Assembly (NCBI RefSeq): GCF_009827305.1
Contig: NZ_WTYJ01000004.1
Coordinates: 186,001 to 250,000 of the forward strand
Reading direction: 5' to 3'
DNA length: 64,000 bases
DNA from: Croceibacterium xixiisoli
GTDB lineage: Bacteria; Pseudomonadota; Alphaproteobacteria; Sphingomonadales; Sphingomonadaceae
This document shows positions 25,600 through 34,622 of this stretch, one piece after another (position 1 is the stretch's first letter; the number at the start of each line of letters is the position of its first letter). Made by a program: the position numbers and the translations under genes. Under the pieces are notes generated by a model. It ran no database searches. It was not told the origin of the DNA and worked only from the letters and a program-made list of their open reading frames with translations.

Positions 25600-27078
25600 T
25601 CAGACGGCGGCTTCGCTCGCTGGCTGACTTGCCGGAATATCCTTGTCATCGGACAGGAAGGTTCCCTGGCTGCGCAGCAGATTGCGCAGTTCGGTGATGT
25701 CGACCTGGCGCGGCGCGATGCCGCGATTGGCGGCGATGGCGGCGGCGGCGCCGGCCGCCTGGCCGGTCAACCAGCACTGCGGGATTTCGCGCATGAAGCC
25801 GTGGGTATTGGCATCGCAGGAGATATGCCGTCCGGCCGCCAGCAATCCGTCCAGCTGACGCGGAACAAGGCTGCCATAGGGTACTGAGACGACCGGATAT
25901 TTGGGGCTGACCGAGGGGCTGATCCCCACCTCATCGGCAACGGGCACGCCATTGCCCCAATCCTTGCGCTCGATCCGCGCCGTGCCTGCCAGCCTTCGCG
26001 TGTGGCGCACGCCCAGTTGCGGAGCGCTCTGCAGCATATAGGCGTTTTCGAAACCGGGGGCATTGCGGCGGAAGAAATCGCAATGCGCGGCCATGTGCCG
26101 GTGCGAACGGATTTCCACTTCGGTCATGTCGTCGACATTCAGGGCAGACAGGCCGGATTGGCGCGGGCCCATGAACACGCCGATATCGTTGCGCCAGGTG
26201 ACATAGGGGGTCTGGAAGAAATTCAGCTGTTCGCGACCCAAGGCGGTGAACTGGTTGAATTCATCCGGGCTGCCGCCACGGAATTCCAGCCAGCGTTCCA
26301 TGTCAATCCCGCCTATCAGGAAGCTGGTGTTCATCGAATGGTGAACGTCGCCTTCCTCGATATCGTCTTCATATTCGCCGCCCGCGCGGGAGAACATGTC
26401 CCCATCGCCAGTCGTATCGACCACCACATCGGCCAGGATCGCCTGTCGGCCGCCCTTGGATTCGAAGATCGCCCCACCAACCTTGCCTTCGCGCATCAGC
26501 GGGCGCGCGGCCCAGGCGTGGAATACGATCCGCACGCCGGCTTCCAGCAGCATTTCCTGGGCCAGCAGCTTCATCCGTTCCGGATCCAGCGTGGGCGCCC
26601 AGGATACGATCCCGTGGAAGGCGGAGGTGCGCAGCCGCCAATAGGCTGCCTTGGCATCATCCTTCAGCCCCCATTCCGAACGGGGCGGCCCAGCCACGCC
26701 TTCAGGCGGCATGCGGTCGATGAATTCGCGGGCGAAGCCCTGGATGACATGGCGGCCTTCCCAATCGGTCATGCGATCGATCCAGATCACCAGCCCACCG
26801 GTCGAAAGCCCGCCCAGGTGGTTGTAGCGTTCGAGCAGCACGACATCGGCCCCGGTCTGCGCGGCGGACCAGGCGGCGGCACAGCCGGCCGGGCCGCCGC
26901 CGATCACCACCACGTCAGCCTTGTGATAGACGGGGATGCTGCGTGCTTCTTCCTCGACTGCGCCGGTGCCATTGGCGGGGCCCAGCGCGCGGGCGTTCGC
27001 TTCGAACACATCGGATGCCAGGAACCGGTCTTCGGTCTGGCGCACTTCCCGCACGCGGCCGCCTTCGTTTTCGCTCAT
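25600..27078 (-). CDS. FAD-dependent oxidoreductase (FAD_oxidored family)
   Basis: 492-residue flavoprotein. A leader of about 50 residues precedes the dinucleotide fold VVVIGGGPAGCAAAWSAAQ, with LLERYNHLGGLSTGG completing the FAD site; VVDTTGDGDMFSRAG is the internal GD motif and LLAAGRHISCDANTHGFMRE with GQAAGAAAAIAA the C-terminal FAD contact, all characteristic of the PF12831 group. Members oxidise poorly known, often sugar-like or hydroxyacid substrates. It is divergent from a TonB receptor and dehydratase cluster, sharing a 280-base promoter region, so it probably belongs to the same pathway. No signal peptide is seen. Confidence 0.87.
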   Translation of the reverse strand: MSENEGGRVREVRQTEDRFLASDVFEANARALGPANGTGAVEEEARSIPVYHKADVVVIGGGPAGCAAAWSAAQTGADVVLLERYNHLGGLSTGGLVIWIDRMTDWEGRHVIQGFAREFIDRMPPEGVAGPPRSEWGLKDDAKAAYWRLRTSAFHGIVSWAPTLDPERMKLLAQEMLLEAGVRIVFHAWAARPLMREGKVGGAIFESKGGRQAILADVVVDTTGDGDMFSRAGGEYEDDIEEGDVHHSMNTSFLIGGIDMERWLEFRGGSPDEFNQFTALGREQLNFFQTPYVTWRNDIGVFMGPRQSGLSALNVDDMTEVEIRSHRHMAAHCDFFRRNAPGFENAYMLQSAPQLGVRHTRRLAGTARIERKDWGNGVPVADEVGISPSVSPKYPVVSVPYGSLVPRQLDGLLAAGRHISCDANTHGFMREIPQCWLTGQAAGAAAAIAANRGIAPRQVDITELRNLLRSQGTFLSDDKDIPASQPASEAAV

Positions 27079-27203
27079 TCCCTATCTCTCCCTTCATACG
27101 CTGCTGCTCCGCCAACCAAGTGGGATAAAGCGGCGTAATTCTATGTAATCAGCGTGTTATTCGTTCGGTTGGTCTTCCCTGGCTGCCCCTGATCGACTCT
27201 CTT

Positions 27204-27234
27204 TATCTGTTAAGTGACGGAATAATAACAGATA
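27204..27234. promoter_or_regulatory. Long-spaced inverted repeat in the divergent promoter
   Basis: TATCTGTTA-N13-TAACAGATA, a perfect 9-base inverted repeat lying between the oxidoreductase and receptor genes. It is a candidate operator for the pathway regulator, possibly the MarR protein encoded at 32156. Confidence 0.5.
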
Positions 27235-27269
27235 TCATGAATGACTTACCGGGTGCCTGCGGCAGTTTC

Positions 27270-27299
27270 TTGATACATAATTGAGTAGCAATCTATCAA
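27270..27299 (+). promoter_or_regulatory. Candidate sigma-70 promoter for TonB receptor
   Basis: TTGATA, 18 bases, then TATCAA, placed about 60 bases before the receptor ATG and just downstream of the inverted repeat at 27204-27234. The -10 match is only moderate. Confidence 0.35.
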
Positions 27300-27360
27300 A
27301 AAATGCAATAGCCCATGATTCGAGACCGGCGGAACAGCCGGCTGATCATGGGAGAAATCG

Positions 27361-30294
27361 ATGCCACGCTTGAATGGCGGCTGGGCAACCAGCCTTGTGA
27401 CTCTTTCCGCATGTCTTTTGGCAACGCCGGTGCTGGCACAGGATGCCGAGCCCGCAGAAGAGCTGGCTACTGATACGCCGGCTCCAGAAGCTCAGGCAGC
27501 AAACACCCCGATCGTTGTGACCGGTTCGCGCATCGCCAGCGGTTTCAACGCGCCCACCCCGGTGCAGGTCGTGGGCGCCGAACGGCTGCAGCAACGCGGG
27601 GCATCGAATATCGGCGAAGCGCTGAATGAAATCCCGGCATTCCGTTCCACGGAAACCCCGGCATCGTCCGGTCTGTCCCCGGCGGCGGGCTATGTCGGGG
27701 GGCGCATTCTCGATCTGCGCGGGCTGGGTTCGGTCCGCACGCTGACGCTGGTTGATGGCAAACGCTTCGTGCCTTCGACCACCCAGGCGACGGTCGATAC
27801 CAACATGCTACCATCGATCCTGTTGTCGCGCGCCGAAGTGGTGACCGGCGGTGCCTCCGCCGTCTATGGTTCGGATGCGGTCTCCGGCGTGGTCAACCTG
27901 ATCCTCGATCGTAAGCTGACCGGCTATCGCTTCAATGCCCAGGTGGGCAGCAGCGAGTATGGCGACAATGAAGTCTGGCAGTTCGGCGGTGCGGGCGGAT
28001 GGCAGATCGGCAGCACCGCCAATCTGGTCGTCGGCGGCGAATATGAAAGCAACAGCGGCGTGGATCGCTGCGTCGATCGCGACTGGTGCCGCTATGGCAT
28101 GATCAACCTCAGCCGCAATCCGGGCGTCACCGATCTGCCGACCAATAATATCCTGGCCGGGGTCTATCCGTGGAGCGCGGATTACGAAGGCGTTACCACG
28201 CCGCCGGCATCCGCCTATACCGGCAATCGTGTACCCACCCTGCGGCCGATCGATGGCATCACCTTTTCCCGCGATGGCACTCCGCGCCGCTATCAGTTCG
28301 GATCGCTGGTCAATTCGCTCTATTCCTTCGGCGGCGAAACCGATGGAGCGGGCGAGAATATCTATTTCGATTTCCCCATCGTTTCGCCGACCAAGCGCTG
28401 GAACGCCGCTGCGCTGCTGACCTGGGACGTAACCCCGGCGCTGACTGTGTCGCTGACGGCCAATTACGGCCATGGCGAAGGGCGGCATCGCGCCGTCGGT
28501 TATCGCAACACCGCGCTGGTGATCCAGCAGGACAATCCCTTCATCCCGCGTTCGAGCGATCCCACGCTCGATATCCCGACACTCCTCGCCCAAAGCGGCG
28601 CCACCAGCTTCACGTTGGGCAAGGGTTTTGCCGACATCGGCCCGGCCGATCTGATCAGCAAGAACGACGTTTATCGGGGCGTGCTGGGTCTGGAATATGA
28701 TCTGGGCAATGGCTGGCGGGCGGATGCTTATTACCAGTTCGGTCGCAATGAATTCCGCCGCGATCTGGTGGGGGGCGTTGTCACCAGCCGTATCCTGAAG
28801 GCGGTCGATGCCGTCGCGCTGGGTGACGGAACGCCGGTGTGCCGCGTCAATGCCGATGCCAGCACCACTAATGACGATCCCAATTGCGTGCCGATCAATC
28901 CCTTCGGCTTTGCACAGGGCTCCACCTTCGCGGCCGCAGCCGATTATGTCCGCGACAATGGCTATCAGACCAATGTCACCACCCAGCATGTGGCAGCGGC
29001 CAATATCACCGGCTCGGTGGTGGAACTGCCCGCCGGTGCGCTGAAAATTGCCGCCGGTGTCGAATATCGCAATGATTCCGTGAAGGGCGATGCCGATGAA
29101 CTGACTCGCACCGGTCAATTCTTCTCTGGCGGTGGTTCGATCATTTCGGGCCGGATCGAAGTGATCGAAGGCTATGGTGAAACGGAAATACCGCTGCTGG
29201 CGGACACGAGTTTTGCCGAGGAACTGAGCGTGAGCGCCGCCATTCGCCGCACGCAATACAGCCGGTCGAGCGATCTCCATCCGTCATCATCGCTGGGGGT
29301 AACCACCTGGAAAGTTGGCGGCATCTGGGCGCCGTTTGACGCACTGCGTTTCCGCGTAACCCGTTCGCGCGATATCCGCGCCCCCAATATCTCCGAACTT
29401 TTCGGTCCGAACACGCGGGCGCAGGGCATTCTGAACGATCCGCAGCGGGGCGGCGTGCAGACCGTGGTGCCCATTACCTTGGGCTCGAACGCCGGGCTGG
29501 TGCCGGAAAAGGCCGATACCTTCACCGTCGGCATGGTCCTGCAGCCAACGGGTGGCTTCTTCGGCCGGTTCCGTGCCTCGGTCGATTATTACGATATCAG
29601 CATCAAGGATGCGATCAGCACTCTGGGGCAGCAGAACATCGTGTCGCGCTGCTTCGATGGCGATCCGCTCAGCTGTTCGCTCATCACGCGCGATGGTGAT
29701 GGGGTGATCACCAATGTTGTCGACACCTTCCAGAATGTGAACGAACTGATCGCGCGCGGTATCGATTTCGAGCTGTCCTATCGCCAGCCGCTCGGCGACG
29801 ACAATGCGCTGAACCTGCGGGTCTTCGCCAGCCATATGCGCGATCTGATCACGGTCGATGCGGTTGGCCCGACCCAGCGTGCAGGGCAGACCGGTCTGCG
29901 CGGTGGTACCCCGCCGGGCATCCCCGACTGGACGATTGATGCCAATGCCACGCTCGATATCGGTAGCGATTTCAGCTTCAACACCCATGTCCGCTGGATC
30001 AACAAGGGCTTCTACAACGCCGCCTTCGTCGGTGCGGAACAACCCGGCTATGATATCAAGTCGGTCACCAGCTCCAGCACCAATGCCATGCCCAGCCGCA
30101 CCTATTTCGACGTGCTGGCCACCTATCGCATTCCGATCGGCCCGACCGATCAGCGTGCGGCGCTCTATGTGGGCATCGACAATATGTTCAACGTCAGCCC
30201 ACCGAATTTCCCGGGCGCCAATGGCAGCGGCAACAATGTGCTGTTCAACCCGGTCGGTCGCTTCTTCAAGATGGGCGTCCGCGTGAATTACTGA
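27361..30294 (+). CDS. TonB-dependent outer-membrane receptor of the dehydratase cluster
   Basis: 977 residues. GGGAGA lies 7-8 bases before the ATG. The signal peptide (LVTLSACLLATPVLA) is cleaved before QDAEP. The TonB-box-like PIVVTGSRI leads into a plug (NIGEALNEIPAFRSTETP; ILDLRGLGSVRTLTLVDGKR; RAEVVTGGASAVYGSDAVSG), and the barrel ends in aromatic GVRVNY. It would import the substrate handled by the downstream IlvD-type dehydratase and aconitase X. A hairpin lies between it and the next gene, which may lower downstream expression. Ligand unknown. Confidence 0.93.
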   Translation: MPRLNGGWATSLVTLSACLLATPVLAQDAEPAEELATDTPAPEAQAANTPIVVTGSRIASGFNAPTPVQVVGAERLQQRGASNIGEALNEIPAFRSTETPASSGLSPAAGYVGGRILDLRGLGSVRTLTLVDGKRFVPSTTQATVDTNMLPSILLSRAEVVTGGASAVYGSDAVSGVVNLILDRKLTGYRFNAQVGSSEYGDNEVWQFGGAGGWQIGSTANLVVGGEYESNSGVDRCVDRDWCRYGMINLSRNPGVTDLPTNNILAGVYPWSADYEGVTTPPASAYTGNRVPTLRPIDGITFSRDGTPRRYQFGSLVNSLYSFGGETDGAGENIYFDFPIVSPTKRWNAAALLTWDVTPALTVSLTANYGHGEGRHRAVGYRNTALVIQQDNPFIPRSSDPTLDIPTLLAQSGATSFTLGKGFADIGPADLISKNDVYRGVLGLEYDLGNGWRADAYYQFGRNEFRRDLVGGVVTSRILKAVDAVALGDGTPVCRVNADASTTNDDPNCVPINPFGFAQGSTFAAAADYVRDNGYQTNVTTQHVAAANITGSVVELPAGALKIAAGVEYRNDSVKGDADELTRTGQFFSGGGSIISGRIEVIEGYGETEIPLLADTSFAEELSVSAAIRRTQYSRSSDLHPSSSLGVTTWKVGGIWAPFDALRFRVTRSRDIRAPNISELFGPNTRAQGILNDPQRGGVQTVVPITLGSNAGLVPEKADTFTVGMVLQPTGGFFGRFRASVDYYDISIKDAISTLGQQNIVSRCFDGDPLSCSLITRDGDGVITNVVDTFQNVNELIARGIDFELSYRQPLGDDNALNLRVFASHMRDLITVDAVGPTQRAGQTGLRGGTPPGIPDWTIDANATLDIGSDFSFNTHVRWINKGFYNAAFVGAEQPGYDIKSVTSSSTNAMPSRTYFDVLATYRIPIGPTDQRAALYVGIDNMFNVSPPNFPGANGSGNNVLFNPVGRFFKMGVRVNY

Positions 30295-30304
30295 TGTTAC
30301 CCCC

Positions 30305-30340
30305 GGCGGCCCCGCTGTTCTCCCTGATGGCGGGGCCGCC
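30305..30340 (+). terminator. GC-rich hairpin after receptor gene
   Basis: GGCGGCCCCGC-N14-GCGGGGCCGCC, an 11-base-pair perfect stem starting 10 bases after the receptor stop, followed by TCTATTCTCT. The weak T-run suggests partial termination, a common way to set receptor and enzyme levels in one operon. Confidence 0.6.
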
Positions 30341-30372
30341 TCTATTCTCTCAGCTTGCAGAAGGCCGCTTGC

Positions 30373-32031
30373 ATGACACTCCGCAGTATCGCCGCCAATT
30401 CCCCCGTCCGCCGTTCCCACTGGCAGGCCCTGGGCCTGACGGAGGAAGATCTGCTCAAGCCGAAGATCGCGGTGGTCAATTCCTCTTCCGAACTGGCGGT
30501 CTGCTATGCCCATCTCGATGGCGTGGCCAAGGTGGTGAAGGAGGCGATCCGCGCGGCGGGCGGCGTGCCGTTTGAGGTTCGCACCACGGCGCCGTCCGAT
30601 TTCATCACCGGCGCGGCCCGGCGCGGCAGCTACATCCTTGCCGGCCGGGATCTGATCCCCAATGATATCGAGGCGCAGGTCGAAGCCGCGCTGCTGGATG
30701 GCATGGTCTGCCTGACCAGTTGCGACAAGACCCCGCCGGGCCATCTGATGGCGGCGATGCGGCTCAATATCCCCACCTTGCTGGTGATCGGCGGCTATCA
30801 GCCGGCGGGCGAGATCGACGGCGATCCGGTGGATATCGAAGATCTGTTTTCCGGCGGCGTGGAAGAAAGTTTCGGCATTTTCGGCAAACATCGGGTCGAC
30901 GATATCGTGCCGCAGGCGGTGCGCGGGCCGGGGGTGTGCCAGGGCATGGCGACGGCCAACACCATGCATTGCGTGGTAGAGGCGCTGGGCATGTGCGTGG
31001 CCGGATCGGCCCCGGTGCGCGCCAACAGCGACAAGATGTTCGCCGATGCCCGGGCAGCCGGCGCACGCATCGTGGAGATGGTGCTGCAGGATCTGAAGCC
31101 GCGCGACATCATGACCGCTGGCGCATTCCACAATGCCGCCGCCATGGTGCAGGGGGTTTCCGGATCGATCAATGCGATCAAGCATCTGCAGGCGACCGCC
31201 GTCGAAGGCGATCTGGATATCGATGTCTATGCGCTGTGGAATGAAGTCGGCGCCAAGGTGCCGGTGCTGTCCGCCGTGCGTCCCAATGGCGCGGTGCGGA
31301 TCGAACAATTCGAAGATGCCGGCGGCGCCCGCGCGGTGCTCAAACAGCTGGAAGGGCTGCTCGATTGCGATGTCACCGTCGCCAGCGGGCGGACCATGCG
31401 TGAAGATCTGGCCGATGCAGCCTTGGTCGATGCTTCGATCATCCGGCCGGTGGCGGATCCGATTTCGCCCGGCCCGGCCATTGCCGTGCTCAAGGGCTCG
31501 CTTGCGCCGGAAAGCGCGGTGGTGAAGCTGGGCATCCGTGACGGCTCTCGCCCGGAAGAATTTCGCGGCCCGGCTCGCGTGTTCGACGATACCGAGGCGG
31601 TCATGGCTGCGCTCGCTGCGGGTCAGGTGGCCAAGGGTTCGGTGCTGGTCGTGCGGGGGCAGGGGCTGAAGAGCGGCCCGGCCATGGGCGGCGGCGCGTC
31701 GCGCGTGCTTTTCGCCGTCAATGCGGCGGGCCTGGCCAAGGATGTCGCCTTCGTTACCGATGGCCAGCTGTCGGGCCTGTGCCTCAAGGGGCTGACCGTG
31801 GCCGAGGTCGCGCCGGAAGGCTGCTCCGGCGGGCCGATCGGCAAGGTGCAGGATGGTGACATTATCTCGATCGATGTCGCCGCGCTCAGCATCGAACTGG
31901 AAGTTCCGGCGGCAGAACTGGCCAGCCGCGAAGCGTCCATGGGGCTGGATCCGGCCGGTGGTTGGCTGGGCATGTATCGCCGCGATGTAGACAGCATGAC
32001 CACCGGTGCCGTGCTGATTGATCGCGGCTAA
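30373..32031 (+). CDS. IlvD/Edd-family hydroxyacid dehydratase
   Basis: 552-residue iron-sulfur dehydratase that removes water from a 2,3-dihydroxy acid or sugar acid to give a 2-keto acid. Start: AGAAGG 8 bases upstream. Three cysteines, C44 (LAVCYAHLDG), C117 (TSCDKTPPGH) and C189 (GPGVCQGMATANTM), match in spacing the three [2Fe-2S] ligands of dihydroxyacid dehydratase. ANTMHCVVEALGM and GGPIGKVQDGDIISID are also family marks. SGLCLKGLTVAEVAPEGCSG departs from the usual glycine-arginine-phenylalanine wording around the catalytic serine, so this looks like a divergent subgroup, slightly short for sugar-acid dehydratases. Context rather than sequence suggests catabolism, not branched-chain amino acid synthesis. 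Confidence 0.88.
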   Translation: MTLRSIAANSPVRRSHWQALGLTEEDLLKPKIAVVNSSSELAVCYAHLDGVAKVVKEAIRAAGGVPFEVRTTAPSDFITGAARRGSYILAGRDLIPNDIEAQVEAALLDGMVCLTSCDKTPPGHLMAAMRLNIPTLLVIGGYQPAGEIDGDPVDIEDLFSGGVEESFGIFGKHRVDDIVPQAVRGPGVCQGMATANTMHCVVEALGMCVAGSAPVRANSDKMFADARAAGARIVEMVLQDLKPRDIMTAGAFHNAAAMVQGVSGSINAIKHLQATAVEGDLDIDVYALWNEVGAKVPVLSAVRPNGAVRIEQFEDAGGARAVLKQLEGLLDCDVTVASGRTMREDLADAALVDASIIRPVADPISPGPAIAVLKGSLAPESAVVKLGIRDGSRPEEFRGPARVFDDTEAVMAALAAGQVAKGSVLVVRGQGLKSGPAMGGGASRVLFAVNAAGLAKDVAFVTDGQLSGLCLKGLTVAEVAPEGCSGGPIGKVQDGDIISIDVAALSIELEVPAAELASREASMGLDPAGGWLGMYRRDVDSMTTGAVLIDRG

Positions 32032-32155
32032 TGTCTGAATTTGCACCTCCAATCGGACAGGCGCGATGATGGCCGGAACCGGAACGGCCGCCTCGTCACG
32101 CTTGTCAAAGGACGGTTTCTTTGCTGCTTGCGGGGAAACGGGTCAGGACAGGACG

Positions 32156-32839
32156 ATGACACAGGAGAAAAAGGCACGCACGGCACAGGAACGGGGCCCC
32201 AAGCCCCCGCGCCGGTCGCCACGCAAGCGGACCCCGGCTGATCTTGGCAGCCTGCTCTATGGCGGGTTCCAGCTGGATGCGTCTGACCGCCATCTGGCGA
32301 ATTATCACCGCCTGTCGCCGGACAGTCTGGAAGATGACAGCTATTTCCGCGTTACCCGTGCGCTGGTCGTCGCAGCGCGGCGCTGGCGCAAGGTGGCCAA
32401 TGACCGGATCAAGCCACTGGACCACAGCATGGTGCAGTGGGAAACGCTCTATCTGGTCGCCTATTCCGGTGAGGATCTGACGCAGAGCGAACTGGCCCGC
32501 GCCGTTGGCGTGGAAGGCCCAACGATGGTCCGGATTTTGCACCTGCTGGCCGAAGATGGATTGCTGGAACGGCACCAGAGCCGCGATGATCTGCGGGTGA
32601 CGATCAACCGCATCACCGACAGCGGTCGACGGGTGATTTCCGATATCATGGCGATCACCAATCAGCTGCGCAGCGAAATGCTGGAAAATATCCCGGCCGA
32701 TGATCTGGCTGTGGCGCAACGGGTGATGACCCAGCTCGTCCGCAATCTGGAAGCGGCCCAGGGCAAGCCGACCCGTGCAGGCAGCAAGCCAAAGGACCAG
32801 CGCACAACGCGCCCTGCAAAAAACCATGAGGGAGAATGA
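32156..32839 (+). CDS. MarR-family regulator within the aconitase X operon
   Basis: 227 residues, long for MarR because of a basic N-terminal arm (about 60 residues, KARTAQERGPKPPRRSPRKR) and a basic C-terminal tail (TRAGSKPKDQRTTRPAKNH). The core has LTQSELARAVGVEGPTMVRI and a wing with LLERHQSRDDLRVTINRIT. AGGA precedes the ATG; an extension to 32066 lacks support. The stop is 2 bases before the preferred aconitase X start. Lying inside the operon, it probably governs the whole cluster, with the 27204-27234 repeat as one possible site. Confidence 0.83.
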   Translation: MTQEKKARTAQERGPKPPRRSPRKRTPADLGSLLYGGFQLDASDRHLANYHRLSPDSLEDDSYFRVTRALVVAARRWRKVANDRIKPLDHSMVQWETLYLVAYSGEDLTQSELARAVGVEGPTMVRILHLLAEDGLLERHQSRDDLRVTINRITDSGRRVISDIMAITNQLRSEMLENIPADDLAVAQRVMTQLVRNLEAAQGKPTRAGSKPKDQRTTRPAKNHEGE

Positions 32840-32841
32840 CC

Positions 32842-34131
32842 ATGGTGAAACTGACCGACGCTGAAAAGGCGATGCTGGACGGGACCGAAGGCGCGGCCGT
32901 GCAGAAGGCGATGGATCTACTCGTCCGCTATGCCGATGCGCTGGGGGCGGAAGATTTCGTCTATACCAACAATATCGCCGGCGTGCCCGGATCGTCGCCC
33001 AAATGGGTGAAGGAATATTACGCCGCTGATGGAGGTGATTACCGTGCGGTGTTTTCCCGCTTCGATCTCGATTCCGATGAAGTGGTCGACATCCCGCGCA
33101 TGAATGCCTTCAGCTGCCATCTGCAGGGCGGCATGGATCCGACCCTGTGGCAGGATCAGGGTATGACGGAGGAAGCCTTCGCCAATTTTACTTCCGACGA
33201 ACAGGAAGTGGCCGGCCATGGCATCCAGGTGCTGAAGACCTGCACCCCCTATCTGGCCGGCAATGTGCCGGTGATGGGCGAACATTGCGCCTGGATGGAA
33301 TCGAGCGCCGTGGTGTTCAACAATTCGGTGATCGGCGGGCGGACCAATTGCGAAGGGCGGGAATCCACCAGTGCGGCGATGCTGGCCAACCGCATTCCCA
33401 ACTGGGGTTTCCACCGCGATGAATTCCGCAAGGGGCAGCATCTGGTCGATGTCGATGTACCGGTGGATTCGATCTATGAATGGGGCATGCTCGGCTATTT
33501 CACCGGCGACGCCGTGCAGGATGCCATTCCCGTGCTGCGTGGCGATATCCAGCAGCCTTCGCTGATCCGACACAAGCATTTCGGTGCCGCCGCTGCCTCA
33601 TCCGGCGGGGTGGAAATGTACCATATGCTGGGCATTACGCCGGAAGCGAAGGATCTGGAAACCGCGTTTGGCGGCAAGGTACGCGGCGATCATTACCGCT
33701 ATGGCGCAGACGAACGGCGCGCGGTCTATGAGCGGCTGAACAGCATCGGTTCCAGCACCGACGTCGATTATGTCATGCTTGGCTGCCCGCATTATTCGAT
33801 CGAACAGATTGCAGAGGCGGCCCGCCTGCTTGAAGGACGCAAGGTGAGCCCGAACTGCAATCTGTGGATTTTCACCAGCCGGGCGGTGAAAACCACGGCG
33901 GAGGCCGGTGGCTACACCGAAATCCTGCGCGCCGCCGGTGCCAAGCTGATGACCGACACCTGTTCGGCGATCAGCCAGGCCGTGCCCCCGGGCACGCGTG
34001 TGGCTGCGCTCGATAGCGCGAAACAAGTCCATTATCTGCCGGCGATGCTGGGGATCGAAGGATGGTACGGCACCACGGCGGAATGCATCGATGCCGCCTG
34101 TACCGGTAAATGGGATGGGAGACTGCAGTGA
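32842..34131 (+). CDS. Aconitase X, large (catalytic) subunit
   Basis: 429 residues of the AcnX catalytic family, iron-sulfur hydro-lyases related to aconitase. Known members act on cis-3-hydroxy-L-proline (bacteria) or mevalonate 5-phosphate (archaea). Diagnostic segments: LTDAEKAMLDGTEGAAVQKA, LKTCTPYLAGNVPVMGEH, AWMESSAVVFNNSVIGGRTN, GCPHYSIEQ and LMTDTCSAIS, with several cysteines that could hold the cluster. Start: GGGAG 7 bases before this ATG; 32836 is too close to it. The stop overlaps the small-subunit start (TGATG). FSCHLQGGMDP and NCEGRES differ from what I remember of characterised members, so a new substrate is possible. Confidence 0.88.
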   Translation: MVKLTDAEKAMLDGTEGAAVQKAMDLLVRYADALGAEDFVYTNNIAGVPGSSPKWVKEYYAADGGDYRAVFSRFDLDSDEVVDIPRMNAFSCHLQGGMDPTLWQDQGMTEEAFANFTSDEQEVAGHGIQVLKTCTPYLAGNVPVMGEHCAWMESSAVVFNNSVIGGRTNCEGRESTSAAMLANRIPNWGFHRDEFRKGQHLVDVDVPVDSIYEWGMLGYFTGDAVQDAIPVLRGDIQQPSLIRHKHFGAAAASSGGVEMYHMLGITPEAKDLETAFGGKVRGDHYRYGADERRAVYERLNSIGSSTDVDYVMLGCPHYSIEQIAEAARLLEGRKVSPNCNLWIFTSRAVKTTAEAGGYTEILRAAGAKLMTDTCSAISQAVPPGTRVAALDSAKQVHYLPAMLGIEGWYGTTAECIDAACTGKWDGRLQ

Positions 34132-34577
34132 TGGGCACCGACACGCTGACGAAGCCCGATGTCGTGATCCGTGGCCGCAAGGTCGTGGGTGGCGTTTCCG
34201 AAGGCGAAGCCATGGTCACCAGTCAGACGATCTCCGGCTGGGGCGGGGTCAACCCGATGAAGGGGGAGATCATCGAAAGCCACCATGAACTGCGCGGGCA
34301 ATCCTTTGCCGGCAAGATCCTGGTGTTTCCCGGGGCCAAGGGATCTTCCGGCTGGTCGGGCGTGTTCCACACCACCCGGCTGACCGGCAAAGCGCCGCTG
34401 GGCATGTTGTTCAACATCATGACCACGAAGGTCGCGCTGGGCTGCGTAGTTTTGCGCGTGCCGACCATGACCGATTTCGACAGCGATCCGCTGGAACAGA
34501 TCGAAACCGGGGACTGGGTGCGGATCGACGCCGATGAAGGCGTGGTTTCCATCTGGAAGGGCGGTCGCCGCCCCTGA
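34131..34577 (+). CDS. Aconitase X, small (swivel) subunit
   Basis: 148 residues, the DUF126 swivelling domain that completes the AcnX active site. PDVVIRGRKVVGGVSEGEAM opens the barrel and VFPGAKGSSGWSGVFHTTRL carries the conserved P-G-x-G-S-S loop whose serine contacts substrate. Start overlaps the large-subunit stop and has GGGAG 8 bases upstream, so the two chains are made together. In other bacteria the two parts can be one polypeptide; here they are separate. A terminator follows 8 bases after the stop. Confidence 0.9.
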   Translation: MGTDTLTKPDVVIRGRKVVGGVSEGEAMVTSQTISGWGGVNPMKGEIIESHHELRGQSFAGKILVFPGAKGSSGWSGVFHTTRLTGKAPLGMLFNIMTTKVALGCVVLRVPTMTDFDSDPLEQIETGDWVRIDADEGVVSIWKGGRRP

Positions 34578-34585
34578 TTGCAGGA

Positions 34586-34614
34586 AACCCCCGCCGCATC
34601 GGGTGGCGGGGGTT
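34586..34614. terminator. Bidirectional hairpin between convergent operons
   Basis: AACCCCCGCC-N9-GGCGGGGGTT, a perfect 10-base-pair stem between the aconitase X operon (plus) and the phosphodiesterase gene (minus). The T-run is short on both sides. Confidence 0.7.
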
Positions 34615-34622
34615 CCAAATCC

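Noticed and set aside
30373-32031. Calling the dehydratase biosynthetic ilvD
   Set aside because: Cluster ligands match, but the C-terminal catalytic region differs and the neighbours are catabolic; only the family is supported.
29287-32052. Long minus-strand open frame opposite the receptor/dehydratase genes
   Set aside because: Spans two unrelated genuine plus-strand genes and the terminator between them; no motif or ribosome site.
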